DNA of 64,000 nucleotides from Bacteroidota bacterium (GCA_021779195.1 JAJYBB010000011.1:1-64000), one strand, 5' to 3'; positions 55,201-64,000 are shown, counted from the stretch's first letter. The notes: a model not told the origin generated them from the letters alone. Translations and numbers: made by a program.

Positions 55201-55399
55201 TTGTAGTAAATTGACCGCTTTGATCAGTTTTTACTGAGGTGGTCAAACCTGTGATGCTCACTATGGCGCCTTCGAGTGGTTTATTATTATAAGGCTCTAA
55301 CACTACACCCTTAATAGTGTAGCTTTTTGTTTGTGCAAAACCTGCCATTACACTGCAAATCAAAGCAATACATAATGTTGCTATTTTGAATTTATTCAT
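52268..55399 (-). CDS. SusC-like TonB-dependent transporter (second pair)
   Basis: This 1043-residue protein has a signal peptide (to about GFAQ), a carboxypeptidase-D-like domain (YTIKGVVLEPYNNKPLEGAIVSI), a plug (FFQLRGANTLSANASPLIVVNGVPY, LKGSDATAYGSLGSNGVILIET) and a barrel ending RTFKLGFNINL. The plug lacks the typical DxDGxPL stretch; it has VVNGVPYMPDMS instead. It follows a FAS1 lipoprotein gene by 21 bases within the operon. Confidence 0.94.
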   Translation of the reverse strand: MNKFKIATLCIALICSVMAGFAQTKSYTIKGVVLEPYNNKPLEGAIVSITGLTTSVKTDQSGQFTTNISSLEGEVSIWLPGYYTNVQPIDGRTNIKIILIPSDKAGYAENMILPFKGETNIREKQTNLFSVQKNDIAYSDNSIEQVLAKIPGLQVIDKSGMPGEGSFFQLRGANTLSANASPLIVVNGVPYMPDMSESGIIGGFSKSIFNPINPRDIQNITVLKGSDATAYGSLGSNGVILIETDKAIDMDTKVAFSSQFGVNLNQSTLPVMGVNDYKSYIGNVALTKYADMANILTLFPFLIDDQNYYYKYLYNNNTNWQNLIYSPGFTTDNVLKIKGGDAIAKYDLSIGYQNMGGQIIGTDYSKYYARLNSDVNLSRTITFNSSIMMSYLNYNMQEQGMLEYTNPILAAMKKGPLFSSYEKDANNNLLPDYAVIRNSDGTLIENNLVSNPLALVNTVNANEHDYDIQINAGLNWKVNNEIQVNGLMGLYYYFSRQNMFVPGVTQLSIMPLDNQLANNTVRSAQGITYNTYFNLNANYNKTFNDIHQFSASIGAQTSMNHSSYDAGTGINTANDFYQTLGYVTSSSRNYYGYENGWNWVDFFFNANYIYNHQLAVGANVAVDASSSTGTDASLFQTYPSVNAAWMTKNSILKDVDWIDKFTLRAEYASTGNSRFSSSMSKYYYINKAYRELSGLVRAGIPNTKIVPELNQTVNLGTDISLFNNSLDITADVYDTKNSNLIMPVSISAAYGTDFMFDNAASANNKGFELAAQYAAIQTKTLKWYIGGTISSNTNTVLSLGNQQSIISNLSDGSSLITQVGKPLYSFYGLQTDKTNPVFSTAAQAAAANLKTASGNSFAAGDIHFVDQNHDGIIDDRDRVILGNANPSFFGNVYTKIQYKGFELSANFGYSLGNSMFNAVRQSMESMSDFSNQLISVNHRWMSEGQITNMPRAAFGDPMGNNSFSDRWIENASYMKLKELTLSYQFNFMGGTTVYISGENLFTITNYLGLDPETMYSYDSSLRGFDYAKAPLARTFKLGFNINL

Positions 55400-55420
55400 T
55401 TCGTATCGGATTTTTAACGA

Positions 55421-57019
55421 TTAATAATTATTTGCTGTTGGTTTTAACGCCCAGTGATAAATTTGCATGGTTTTTTTACCCGAAGCTTCAATTTTTGAGA
55501 ATTCAACCTTTATTTTAAATGAAGCCATACCATTTCCATCAACATGAACCACGCCAACTAAACCGCCTAATCCATCCCATTTTTTAGTTCCGTTAATTGG
55601 GTTTAAATCATAAGATGTTTCAGTTACCCGGTCGTAGTTCCAAGGCGTCGATAAACTTGCCTGTATGTTTTGAGCGACCATCACTCCGTTGAAATAGACA
55701 TTTACGTAGGGATGTGCTGAACTTCTAAATCCCATGTATAAATTATATTCACCCGTTGGTACCTGCATGACCCTGACATGATATTTGCCATCATCAGGGC
55801 TGGTATACCTTTCGAGAGGAGGAAATTCAACTGAAAATTCATCATTGGTATCGGGGTTACCTGAAACCTGTAAAACAATGTAATTTGGTAAAATTGAAGG
55901 TTTAGGCGTTGCATCTCCCACAAAGACGGATGGACTTCCTACTAACCCTTTAAAAGTATACAAATCAGCTGTGTCGGGATAAACTTTATCCTGATATTCC
56001 CAATATTCAACAAGGGATTTAATTCTGCTTATAATCACGTTATTAGGTATTTTCATTTTGGTAATTTTATATACTAATCCATTGCTCATGGGTTCAGGAT
56101 TGTTCAAGTCAATTTGCTGAACAGTGGTGCGCCAAACATTACCAAAAGCCGATCGAATGTCGGTGGGGCTAAAATCAGTTATTTCTCCGTTATAGAACAT
56201 TGCCTGTTTAATCCATGTCATTGCCAAAGCCGAATCGCTTTGAGCAACGGTTTTACCCATTTTGGCATAAGTGCTTTGCAATGTACTGAAGCAACTGTCA
56301 ATTACCGCATTACTTGGCAATAAAACCGTAAACTGTTGAAATTCGGAATTGAATTGAACGGTTTGAAACAATGGATTATAAACATAGAAAACAGAATCGT
56401 AAACTGTGTTGCCTGTTTTGTCAACTCCAATAGGAATCGAGTTGGTTTTATCAAACATATCTACATTATATCTAAAAATCGAGTCTCTGATTATGGAATA
56501 ATCATCTCCCAGATTTTTAAGATATTCATAAATATTGATTCTCGATTTCATTAGCGCTGAAATTTCATGAATTTCACCATTTTTCAAACGAACAGAACTT
56601 AAAATCTCAGAGGAATTGGCATAAAGAGCATTGTCTTTTTCTGTAATCTGAAAATATATCCCATTAAGCGACCTGATTCGCAAGCCATTGATTAAATCGG
56701 ATTTTAAAAAAGGCAGGTAATTGAGATGATATTGCATCCGCAAGGTATCGTTGTCCGGAACATTGGCGGCATCCATTGCCTGATTGTTCACCACCCAGAT
56801 TGTGAGTTGTTGATCTTTGGTGAGTTCCTTATCCAGACCTGTTTTTTTTAGCATATCGTAAAATTTCGAGTATTCGGGATGGGTGTTGAAGTATTCCACC
56901 AAGGTCATATCGAGTTGTTCATCGGTTCCGGAAGTTCCAAAATAATAGCTTGCCCATTTTTCGTTACACGAGCTTAATAAAAGGATAATTCCAACCAGAA
57001 AATAATATGTTTTTTTCAT
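55421..57019 (-). CDS. FAS1 (fasciclin)-type lipoprotein with C-terminal beta domain
   Basis: About 532 residues with lipobox LSSC. The first 340 residues carry two degenerate fasciclin domains (LVEYFNTHPEYSKFYDMLKKTGLDKELTKDQQLTIWVVNNQAM and FQQFTVLLPSNAVIDSCF). The last 170 form a beta-rich domain (YIVLQVSGNPDTNDEFSVEFPP, YHVRVMQVPTGEYNLYMGFRSS) resembling the DUF5108 region. FAS1 domains mediate adhesion or glycan contacts. Its place between SusD and SusC genes indicates an accessory surface glycan-binding protein. The ATG at 57019 replaces an upstream TTG. Confidence 0.82.
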   Translation of the reverse strand: MKKTYYFLVGIILLLSSCNEKWASYYFGTSGTDEQLDMTLVEYFNTHPEYSKFYDMLKKTGLDKELTKDQQLTIWVVNNQAMDAANVPDNDTLRMQYHLNYLPFLKSDLINGLRIRSLNGIYFQITEKDNALYANSSEILSSVRLKNGEIHEISALMKSRINIYEYLKNLGDDYSIIRDSIFRYNVDMFDKTNSIPIGVDKTGNTVYDSVFYVYNPLFQTVQFNSEFQQFTVLLPSNAVIDSCFSTLQSTYAKMGKTVAQSDSALAMTWIKQAMFYNGEITDFSPTDIRSAFGNVWRTTVQQIDLNNPEPMSNGLVYKITKMKIPNNVIISRIKSLVEYWEYQDKVYPDTADLYTFKGLVGSPSVFVGDATPKPSILPNYIVLQVSGNPDTNDEFSVEFPPLERYTSPDDGKYHVRVMQVPTGEYNLYMGFRSSAHPYVNVYFNGVMVAQNIQASLSTPWNYDRVTETSYDLNPINGTKKWDGLGGLVGVVHVDGNGMASFKIKVEFSKIEASGKKTMQIYHWALKPTANNY

Positions 57020-57073
57020 TTCAAAATGATTTTGTATCAAATAATTATTTTTATATCTGCTGATTATAAGAAT

Positions 57074-58660
57074 TTATTGAGGAGTGAATGTTAAACAATC
57101 TAAATCAGATGTATAGTTATCTGCTGCCAGAATTCGTAATTTATGTGTTGTGGAACTATTGAAAGTGATGGTTCCTATGGTCGTGTTTAAGTATTGATTC
57201 GATTTTGAGGATGCTCCCTGCGTGGCTACTTGTACACCCAAATAATTTCCATCGACAATAAACCATATTTTACCAACAGCTCCTATCGAGCTTGGTTGCA
57301 ACGGATTATAGTGACCGATTGCAACTTTATATGTGCCTGCGACAATAGTCGGACTTGTCATTTCCACCCATCCGTATGTGCCGAGATTCAATCTTAAATA
57401 ATCGTAGTTTACCGCTTTGTAAGAAACTGCATCGTTCTTGTTCGCAATTACATAAAATAATCCCGGTTTTGAATCGGGTATGGCCAACCAGTTATAGCAA
57501 GTCGCCATATCGGGTGTGAGCTGATAAGTGTATGTGCTTGTTAATCCGGATGTCCTGTATTTTGGAAGAAAAGATGCAAGCACAGAATAATCCGTTAATT
57601 CCCATTGAATTGTTGTTGGTTTTGGTATTTTTACAGTCATAATGTTGTTTACCACGTGCATTACCCCGTTTTTACAATTTTGATTAACTGCAATAAATCC
57701 GACACCGGCTCCTTGAGTAGTGTTATAATTGATATACAGTGTTTTATTGACATCAGAAACGTTGAGTAACTGATTTAAAGCCATCGTATTGTAATTTTTC
57801 GAACGCTTGGTATCGTTTTGTGAAAATGCTGAAAGAGATGCGTATGAAATTTGCTGATTTAAAAGATGATAACCAACATATAATTTCAACCCATTGTTAT
57901 TGTTCGTGAAATCGCTTCCTGCACCTAATGAATCGACCAGAACATTGAAACTGCTGATGCCCGAAGCCTGGAATACACTGTCGGGAACTGCGAATAATGT
58001 GTAATGGTACTTGTACAAAATATTGTTTGAAACGTTCGATGCTACTCTTAACAAGCTGTCATAACCGGTTGCTTGCACGGCTTGTCTGAAAATTGAATAC
58101 TGATTCGACTGTAATTTATCCCAAATAGTTTCAGTAACAGGGGTCAGAGTTGCATTTAATATGTGAATGTAGCCATTGCTTGTTTTCACGGTTTTAATAA
58201 TTGTTGCCTGCGAGTTAATAATTACCTCTCCACCATTGGCATCAAATGATGTCGAAAGATAATCACCCGTGGCGGTAGTATCAGGGATTATCCCCTCATC
58301 GAAACTCACTGCACTATATAGTGCTCCTTGGATGGTGTGGTATTTCACTAAAATTTTCGCATCCTCTAGATTTAATTCGTTGACAGAGCTTACTCCTTTG
58401 GAAGCCAGGTATGCTTTCATGGCGGCATCATTCGGTACAAAGCAGGTATAATCGTCGGCTAAGTTTAGCGTGTTATACAAATCCGTATATTTCAGTAACT
58501 GAACCCAAAGGGATACGTTTAACGAATCTGTTTGGTTCATATACGATGCAGCTGGTAATACACTGGTGTCAATTACATAATTTGAGTTTTTTGCAAAAGG
58601 ATCGGTACATGAAGCCAATGTAACGATGGAAATTGCAATTAGATATATTAATTTCTTCAT
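57074..58660 (-). CDS. FAS1 (fasciclin)-type lipoprotein, two domains
   Basis: This 528-residue lipoprotein has lipobox LASC. Fasciclin domain 1 (about 35-175) has YTDLYNTLNLADDYTCFVPNDAAMKAYLASKG and ILVKYHTIQG; domain 2 (about 185-345) has YSIFRQAVQATGYDSLL, HYTLFAVPDSVFQASG and NGVMHVVNNIMTV. A C-terminal beta domain follows (TYKVAIGHYNPLQPSSIGAVGKIWFIVDGNYLG). It lies 17 bases after the SusD gene, between SusD and the next FAS1 gene. A surface glycan-binding or matrix-adhesion role is inferred from context. Confidence 0.88.
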   Translation of the reverse strand: MKKLIYLIAISIVTLASCTDPFAKNSNYVIDTSVLPAASYMNQTDSLNVSLWVQLLKYTDLYNTLNLADDYTCFVPNDAAMKAYLASKGVSSVNELNLEDAKILVKYHTIQGALYSAVSFDEGIIPDTTATGDYLSTSFDANGGEVIINSQATIIKTVKTSNGYIHILNATLTPVTETIWDKLQSNQYSIFRQAVQATGYDSLLRVASNVSNNILYKYHYTLFAVPDSVFQASGISSFNVLVDSLGAGSDFTNNNNGLKLYVGYHLLNQQISYASLSAFSQNDTKRSKNYNTMALNQLLNVSDVNKTLYINYNTTQGAGVGFIAVNQNCKNGVMHVVNNIMTVKIPKPTTIQWELTDYSVLASFLPKYRTSGLTSTYTYQLTPDMATCYNWLAIPDSKPGLFYVIANKNDAVSYKAVNYDYLRLNLGTYGWVEMTSPTIVAGTYKVAIGHYNPLQPSSIGAVGKIWFIVDGNYLGVQVATQGASSKSNQYLNTTIGTITFNSSTTHKLRILAADNYTSDLDCLTFTPQ

Positions 58661-58677
58661 GATTTTAATGTTTTATT

Positions 58678-60159
58678 TTAATTTCCTAAATTTGCATAGT
58701 ATGGATTTTGAACGAGTAAACTATTGGTCATCAGTTCATTTGAATTTACGGGCAAATACCAGGAATTTGGATCCTGAAGAATTGCCCGAATCATGGAGCT
58801 TGTACTTGCCGAAGCAACCTGTAACACTTGTTCGATGAAGAATTCTTTAAAACCCGCATCAGGTCGTCGACCAATTCTGACAAGATCAAACCAATTTTTA
58901 CCTTCACAGAAGAATTCCCTTTCACGTTCTTTAAGTAAAATTTGTATCATTCCCAATTTGTCGGAGTTGCCTGCTGAAGGCGTCAAACCTGCACGTGTAC
59001 GAATCGTATTAACTATTTCAAGTCCTTTACTCAAACTGCTCGAGTCGCCTTTCATAATATATGCTTCGGCTTCCATCAAATACACATCTGCTAAGCGGTA
59101 AATAATCCAATGCTGGTCATTTTGTGAACTTGAATTGCGGGCAGTTGCCCCATCGGCTGCTATTCCGATATATTTCCAAATTTTGCCATCGGCAGTGTAT
59201 GATGCATTTAAACCTCTTTTGTCTGTAGGATTAGCTTCATATAATGATTGTTGAAAGGGTGAGATAAAATAATATTTGCTTGTCGAAAACCAAGAAATGA
59301 ACGAATTGGTTTGCCCAAGATTGTAATTATATTGAATCTCAAAAATACTTTCGTTACTGTTTCCAGGGAAATAATTCATAAACCAGTTGGCTCCCGAAAT
59401 TAATCCGATCTGACCTGAATTTATTACCGCTTCACATGCAGGGATGCAATCATCATAATTTCCAAGCCACAGATTGATGTCGGCTATAAGAGCATAAATA
59501 GCCCATTTTGTAGCCCTCCCTTTGCTGTTGATTGGATTTGCCGGATCAGTTTCTGGAAATTTAGTTTTTGCAGATTCTAATGAATTGTTTAAATCGACCA
59601 AGCAGTTTTTCAGAATTTGGTCACCTGAAGTTTGGGCAATATCATAAGGTGCTGAATCATCGACATATGGTTGCGTTACATAGGGTACATTTTTCCAAAT
59701 TCTGACTAAATAGAAATAAGCCAATGCCCTTTGAAAATAGGCTTCAGATAAGTACGAATGCATTACATTAACATTGAATGAAGCATCTTTTACGGTTGGT
59801 CCATATTTGATTACAGAATTTGCCATATTGATTACGGAATACAATTTATCCCATTTTGTTAAATCGTTGGTGGCGAGAATATCAAATTGTCGCAGTTTTT
59901 GAGCAGCCAATGCACCTGTAGTTCCCGTGGTATTGAAATAAATTCCGTTTCCGCGGGCTTCACCCCAAAGCATTAAATATTCCTGTGCAGCCTGGAGTTT
60001 TACGTAACCCGCTCCTAAAACATCTTCAACATCTTCTTTTGTTTTCCAATATTGATCAGTACTTTGATTATTTTCGGGTAATATGGTCAAGTAGTCCTGA
60101 CACGAGCTTGCAGATAAGGTAACTATAAGTAAAGTTACGATATAATGATTGATTTTCAT
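58678..60159 (-). CDS. SusD-like lipoprotein (first pair)
   Basis: This 493-residue lipoprotein has lipobox ASSC and the canonical SusD features: YLTILPENNQSTDQYWKTKEDVE, NMANSVIKYGP, YFQRALAYFYLVRIWKNVPYVTQP, LADVYLMEAEAYIMKGD, LLKEREREFFCEGKNWFDLVRIGRR and a C-terminal YLPVNSNELMTN. It lies 15 bases after its SusC partner. It should bind the substrate at the surface and close over the barrel. Confidence 0.95.
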   Translation of the reverse strand: MKINHYIVTLLIVTLSASSCQDYLTILPENNQSTDQYWKTKEDVEDVLGAGYVKLQAAQEYLMLWGEARGNGIYFNTTGTTGALAAQKLRQFDILATNDLTKWDKLYSVINMANSVIKYGPTVKDASFNVNVMHSYLSEAYFQRALAYFYLVRIWKNVPYVTQPYVDDSAPYDIAQTSGDQILKNCLVDLNNSLESAKTKFPETDPANPINSKGRATKWAIYALIADINLWLGNYDDCIPACEAVINSGQIGLISGANWFMNYFPGNSNESIFEIQYNYNLGQTNSFISWFSTSKYYFISPFQQSLYEANPTDKRGLNASYTADGKIWKYIGIAADGATARNSSSQNDQHWIIYRLADVYLMEAEAYIMKGDSSSLSKGLEIVNTIRTRAGLTPSAGNSDKLGMIQILLKEREREFFCEGKNWFDLVRIGRRPDAGFKEFFIEQVLQVASASTSSMIRAILQDPNSWYLPVNSNELMTNSLLVQNPYYANLGN

Positions 60160-60174
60160 AAGCTTGTCTTGTTT

Positions 60175-63100
60175 TTATAGATTTAGATTTAAACCTACTG
60201 CAACACGCAATGGTTTTGGAGTTGCAGCATTGTCAATATACATTGGATATAAACCATTTACGAACGATAGATTTATCTCAGGATCTTGTCCTTTGTATCG
60301 GGTAAATGTTAATAGATCGTAACCGGTGGCATAAACCTGCAATCGTCTGATATGAAGTTTATCCGATATTTTTTTTGGCAAATCGAATTTGAGCGTCAAT
60401 GTTTTCATCCTTACGAATGATGCATCTTCTAAGAATCGATCTGACCCTAAATCGTTATAACCACGGTTGTACAAAGCTCTCGGAATATCGGTAATATCAC
60501 CTTCATGTCTCCATCTGCGTAATACTGCCGTACTTTGATTATCTGTTCCGTACATATACTCGTTGTTCATTCGCACTGCATTGATTACTTTTTGACCTAA
60601 CCTTCCTTGAAATGAAGCTACTAATCCTACATTTTTATACGAAAGATTAAATCCGAACCCACCAATAAATATAGGATTTGAATTACCGATATACACGATA
60701 TCGTATTGATTGATAACTCCATCGTGATTTACATCAGCATATTTTGCATCGCCAGGGTAAACTTTTACATTCCCGTTTTGCATAACAACAGGATTCCCGC
60801 TTATATCATAAATAACGTTCCCTTTTGTATCATGCGCATAGGTTTCGTTTGTATTTTGATATACTCCCAGGTATTTATATCCGTAAAACGAACCCAATGG
60901 TTCTCCTACGCTAAATTTATAGGCATAGTTTTTATTGCCGAATGTGTAATTCACATTTTGTTTATTTTCAGGAAGTTCAATTATCTGGTTTTTGTTTTGA
61001 GAAATGTTGAAGTTTAAAAATAGTTTCCAGTTTTTTGAAGTGATGGCTTGAAAATCGGTAGATAATTCCCAGCCTTTGTTGTCCATTTTCCCGGAATTAT
61101 AATATGCAACCGATGTATATCCGGTAGAGGTTGGAATGGATACGCTGCTCTGAAGCATATTACTGGTGAGTTTGTCATACAAATCGAGCGAGATATTAAG
61201 CCTGTTTTTAAACATACTTAAATCGAGTCCGATATTTGTCTGGGTAATTGTTTCGTAAGTAATATTATCGAGTTGAATTTTAACTGGTTGAATAGCCGAC
61301 ATTTCGCCATACCCATTGGCAATGGCACTTAACGAGCCGATATAGGGTGAAGAACCTGAAGGTGAGTTACCGCTTTGACCCCAATTGAGACGAATTTTAC
61401 CAAGTGAAAGAAATTTAAAGTTTTGCATGAATTTTTCATCTCCAAATACCCATGCAGCGCCAATTGTCGGGAAAAGTCCCCAACGGCTTTTTGCGGGTAA
61501 GCTTGAGCTGGCTTCCGTGCGTATGCCTGCATTTAAGATGTAACGTTCATTATAAGAATATTGAGTATTTAAAAATCCTCCAATGCTTCGATATTCGACA
61601 TGTCCCGAGCCGGGTGCATAATTTTTTGAGTTGCTACCAACAATCAAATCGGTAATTCCTGAACTTGCATTGCCTGAAGTGGTTCCTGAGAAAGAAGAAG
61701 TGTTTTGATCGGTGGTTTGCCAAACACCGCTGAGTAAGATTTTATGTTTTTCAGCAAATGTTTGATTGTAAATCAATCGGTTCTCTGTCGTCAGGTACAT
61801 TACATCCGAACCGCTTTCGGAACTGATATTTGTGTATTTGCTGATAAATGATTCTCCTGTAACACTTTCGGGAAGATATTTGTCGGTTTTGTTTAAATTA
61901 GCCTGAAAGCCCAAGATTCCGTAATAATCCAATCCTCTGAAAAAATTGTAATGGAGGTTGAAAATCAAAAGACTTGATGCCGAGGTGGTTGTGTTTGTTG
62001 CTTCGTTGGCGAGAGCCACCGGATTATATGTTCCATTTGATGCAAATGATCCCTGAAAATACGAAAACGGTGTGAAATATTCACTTGTAGGTTTGCCATC
62101 CGAACCGATAATATACGGACTCATATTTGGCATTTTAGTTAATGCCTCTCCACGAATCGAAGCATCGAGATTCCCATCCGTGTAAGTTGCATTTCGTGTA
62201 CCCCGAGTGAAACTGTAGTTCGTGGCAATATCCAATTTGTCTGAAAATTTATATTGCATGTTAAATCTGCCGCTAAAACGTTGATATGCTGTTCCTATGG
62301 TCGTACCTTGTTGAGTCAGATGGCTTAATGACAATCGGTAATCAGCTTTGTCGCCTCCGCCCGAAAGAGAAAAATTATTGTCGAACGACATTCCTTGCTG
62401 GGTAATTTGATTCAACCAGTTTATATTTTGGTTGTATTCGTTAAAATAAGTCCATTGAGGGTCATAGCCAATTTCTTTGGTATTGAAAAGCAAATTCAAA
62501 TAGGTGTTTGCTTCGCTGGTACCCTGTCCCACATCGTTAATTGAGTTCCATACAGCGTCTTGTATCATCGATACATATTGTTTGGCATTTAACATCGGAA
62601 TTGAATTTCCTTCTTTGCTGCCTTCATAACGCGATGAATATGAGAATGACATACGTCCTTTTGAGCCTTTTTTTGTTGTGATCAGAAGCACACCGTTTGC
62701 TCCTTTCGACCCCCAAATAGCGGTTGCAGCAGCATCTTTAAGAACTTCGATACTTAAAATATCGCTGGGCGAGATGTTTAATAATTCGCTGTAATCGTCG
62801 GAGTTCGCCGTAGCAAAATTAAAGTCGGATGATACATCGACAGGCATTGGAATTCCATCGATCACAAATAAGGGATCGGATGATGCGCTAAGTGATGATG
62901 TACCTCGGATTCGAATTGAACTACCTGAACCCGGATCGGCACCGGTAAGTACATCTACATTGGCTAATGCTCCTTGAAGAGCTTCAGTTACGTTGGTAAC
63001 TCCGGCTGTTTCAAGTCCTTCCAAGTTTACTTTCTGAATAGCCGAAACTCGTTCACGGCTGGTTTGTCCCAACGCATTTTTATCAGTTTTCTTTGCTGTA

Positions 63101-63450
63101 ACTTCTACGGCGCTGAATGTGGTCGCGTCTTCAAGGGCAATTTTTAAGGTGTTTTGACCTTTATATTGAACCGTTTGCGATTTATATCCTACCAATGAGA
63201 AAACAATTTTTAAATTATTTTTATTGGGTATCTGTAATCTGAATTCTCCGTTTGCATCAACAATGCATCCTCCAATCGACCGATTATCGGCATTTTGTAC
63301 ATATACGTTTGCACCCGTAAGTGGTTCGTTGTTTTCTGAATCTTTTACCGTACCGGTTAGTACCGTTTGGGCCATAAGCGATTGAATTGCAAATAATGCA
63401 ATCAACGAGATGAGTATTTTACGAAATATTTTCATTGTGTGTTTTTTCAT
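60175..63450 (-). CDS. SusC-like TonB-dependent transporter (first pair)
   Basis: This 1091-residue protein has a signal peptide (to about SLMAQ), a carboxypeptidase-D-like domain (TVLTGTVKDSENNEPLTGANVYVQ), a plug (VTEALQGALANVDVLTG, SSIRIRGTSSLSASSDPLFVIDGIPMP, LKDAAATAIWGSKGANGVLLITT) and a barrel ending VAVGLNLNL. The start ATG shares its A with the stop of the preceding FAS1 gene (TAATG), so the two are translationally coupled; a second ATG at 63435 is also possible. Confidence 0.95.
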   Translation of the reverse strand: MKKHTMKIFRKILISLIALFAIQSLMAQTVLTGTVKDSENNEPLTGANVYVQNADNRSIGGCIVDANGEFRLQIPNKNNLKIVFSLVGYKSQTVQYKGQNTLKIALEDATTFSAVEVTAKKTDKNALGQTSRERVSAIQKVNLEGLETAGVTNVTEALQGALANVDVLTGADPGSGSSIRIRGTSSLSASSDPLFVIDGIPMPVDVSSDFNFATANSDDYSELLNISPSDILSIEVLKDAAATAIWGSKGANGVLLITTKKGSKGRMSFSYSSRYEGSKEGNSIPMLNAKQYVSMIQDAVWNSINDVGQGTSEANTYLNLLFNTKEIGYDPQWTYFNEYNQNINWLNQITQQGMSFDNNFSLSGGGDKADYRLSLSHLTQQGTTIGTAYQRFSGRFNMQYKFSDKLDIATNYSFTRGTRNATYTDGNLDASIRGEALTKMPNMSPYIIGSDGKPTSEYFTPFSYFQGSFASNGTYNPVALANEATNTTTSASSLLIFNLHYNFFRGLDYYGILGFQANLNKTDKYLPESVTGESFISKYTNISSESGSDVMYLTTENRLIYNQTFAEKHKILLSGVWQTTDQNTSSFSGTTSGNASSGITDLIVGSNSKNYAPGSGHVEYRSIGGFLNTQYSYNERYILNAGIRTEASSSLPAKSRWGLFPTIGAAWVFGDEKFMQNFKFLSLGKIRLNWGQSGNSPSGSSPYIGSLSAIANGYGEMSAIQPVKIQLDNITYETITQTNIGLDLSMFKNRLNISLDLYDKLTSNMLQSSVSIPTSTGYTSVAYYNSGKMDNKGWELSTDFQAITSKNWKLFLNFNISQNKNQIIELPENKQNVNYTFGNKNYAYKFSVGEPLGSFYGYKYLGVYQNTNETYAHDTKGNVIYDISGNPVVMQNGNVKVYPGDAKYADVNHDGVINQYDIVYIGNSNPIFIGGFGFNLSYKNVGLVASFQGRLGQKVINAVRMNNEYMYGTDNQSTAVLRRWRHEGDITDIPRALYNRGYNDLGSDRFLEDASFVRMKTLTLKFDLPKKISDKLHIRRLQVYATGYDLLTFTRYKGQDPEINLSFVNGLYPMYIDNAATPKPLRVAVGLNLNL

Positions 63451-64000
63451 TATTTTACATCAAGTATGTTGTCGATTAAATAGGCAGCTCCGTCAGCGTA
63501 GATATGCGGAAAATAACTTAAAACTTTGGCTTGATTCCCTTTGGCATCGACAATTATTAAATCAGTTCCGTTATCAATTAAAGTGAATGTAGCCGTACTT
63601 CCATCAGAATTTTTTCCGAACGATACAAGTGTGCCCTGAATACCCGCACCAGGGAACGGATAATCCAATAAATTGCTTGCACTGACATCGATAAAGTAAG
63701 GCATTAAATAGTTGGCAACTTTACTTGCGGGAGTACTCGGTATTTTTTTAGCGGTAAAGCCTGCTAAAATTGCAGTATTTGAAGGAATTAACGCAATGAA
63801 TCTATTGCCTTGCAGAAAGCTGTAAGGTGGTTGTGTCGTTCCTAATCCGGATGATTGTATCAATGCTTTAAAATACGAATAATCGGCAGGACAACTTGTT
63901 GATGTTATGATGTTCTTGAATTGATTGTATTCGCCAACCAGTGCCGAAGCGGTTTCCCCATCTAATTCGTAAGCTTCTCCGTTTGTCCAATCGCCATTCA
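63450..64000 (-). CDS. FAS1 (fasciclin)-type protein, C-terminal part, cut by window edge
   Basis: The frame is open to the right edge, giving 183 codons including the stop. It contains a fasciclin-like end: FKALIQSSG, RFIALIPSNTAILAGF, VANYLMPYFIDVSASNLLDYPFPG, a STATFTLIDNGTDLIIVDAKGN segment, and a final YFPHIYADGAAYLIDNILDV that matches FAS1 box H2 (ngvIhviD-like). It overlaps the SusC start by one base. It is probably a surface lipoprotein like the two other FAS1 genes of the operon; its N-terminus lies outside the window. Confidence 0.82.
   Translation of the reverse strand, partial: NGDWTNGEAYELDGETASALVGEYNQFKNIITSTSCPADYSYFKALIQSSGLGTTQPPYSFLQGNRFIALIPSNTAILAGFTAKKIPSTPASKVANYLMPYFIDVSASNLLDYPFPGAGIQGTLVSFGKNSDGSTATFTLIDNGTDLIIVDAKGNQAKVLSYFPHIYADGAAYLIDNILDVK

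Overview
The window is AT-rich DNA (roughly one third G+C) from a member of the Bacteroidota, most likely the order Bacteroidales. Four observations point there: SusC/SusD outer-membrane pairs, many gene starts preceded by the Bacteroidota -7 promoter box TAnnTTTG (often TATCTTTG), few Shine-Dalgarno sequences, and a type IX secretion sorting-domain remnant. A genus cannot be fixed from sequence alone; a Paludibacter-like or Dysgonomonas-like relative would fit.

Layout. 1-1.4 kb: the first codons of an IS1595-type transposase facing off the left edge, then a glycerate-kinase gene that has lost its N-terminal half. 1.5-10.7 kb: housekeeping and envelope genes (cold-shock protein, radC, a two-gene ABC exporter, an orphan class I isoprenoid-synthase-like protein, a YbaK deacylase, a secreted cupin, an LD-carboxypeptidase, an NlpC/P60 hydrolase with six LysM repeats, recO). 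10.8-11.3 kb: tRNA-Glu and rpsT. 11.3-15 kb: a leftward YceI-porin-YceI cluster with an Rrf2-type Fe-S regulator behind it. 15.2-30 kb: metG, a small barrel protein, murF, a coiled-coil membrane protein, a solitary LutB-like protein, a FKBP lipoprotein, a TPM/LemA pair, an aldo/keto reductase, a degenerate Rieske-like lipoprotein, a glycosyltransferase, a BamA-like barrel protein and class II aldolase.

30-42 kb: a stand-alone SusC/SusD pair; an unexplained GC-rich intergenic island; a DUF5020 barrel; an M28 cyclase/peptidase; yhhQ (queuosine-precursor transporter) behind what looks like a class I preQ1 riboswitch; an orphan T9SS sorting-domain fragment; and an ABC-F ATPase. 41.8-44.6 kb: a MarR-controlled cluster (marR, small membrane protein, MFS exporter, isochorismatase-fold protein) with a perfect inverted repeat over the marR promoter. 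44.6-47 kb: a membrane-anchored LytTR regulator with a LiaF-like partner, then mscL.

47-64 kb: one leftward polysaccharide-utilisation-type operon, cut by the right edge. In transcription order it is a FAS1 lipoprotein (partial), SusC, SusD, two more FAS1 lipoproteins, a second SusC, a second SusD, and a large secreted DUF4450/six-hairpin glycosidase-like protein. No regulator of this operon lies in the window, so its inducer and substrate are not visible.

The strongest new observations are the preQ1-I riboswitch candidate, the double SusCD/triple fasciclin locus, the orphan isoprenoid-synthase-like protein with both Asp-rich motifs, the Rieske-like protein lacking both His ligands, and the GC-rich intergenic island. 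All calls come from reading the sequence; no database search was run.
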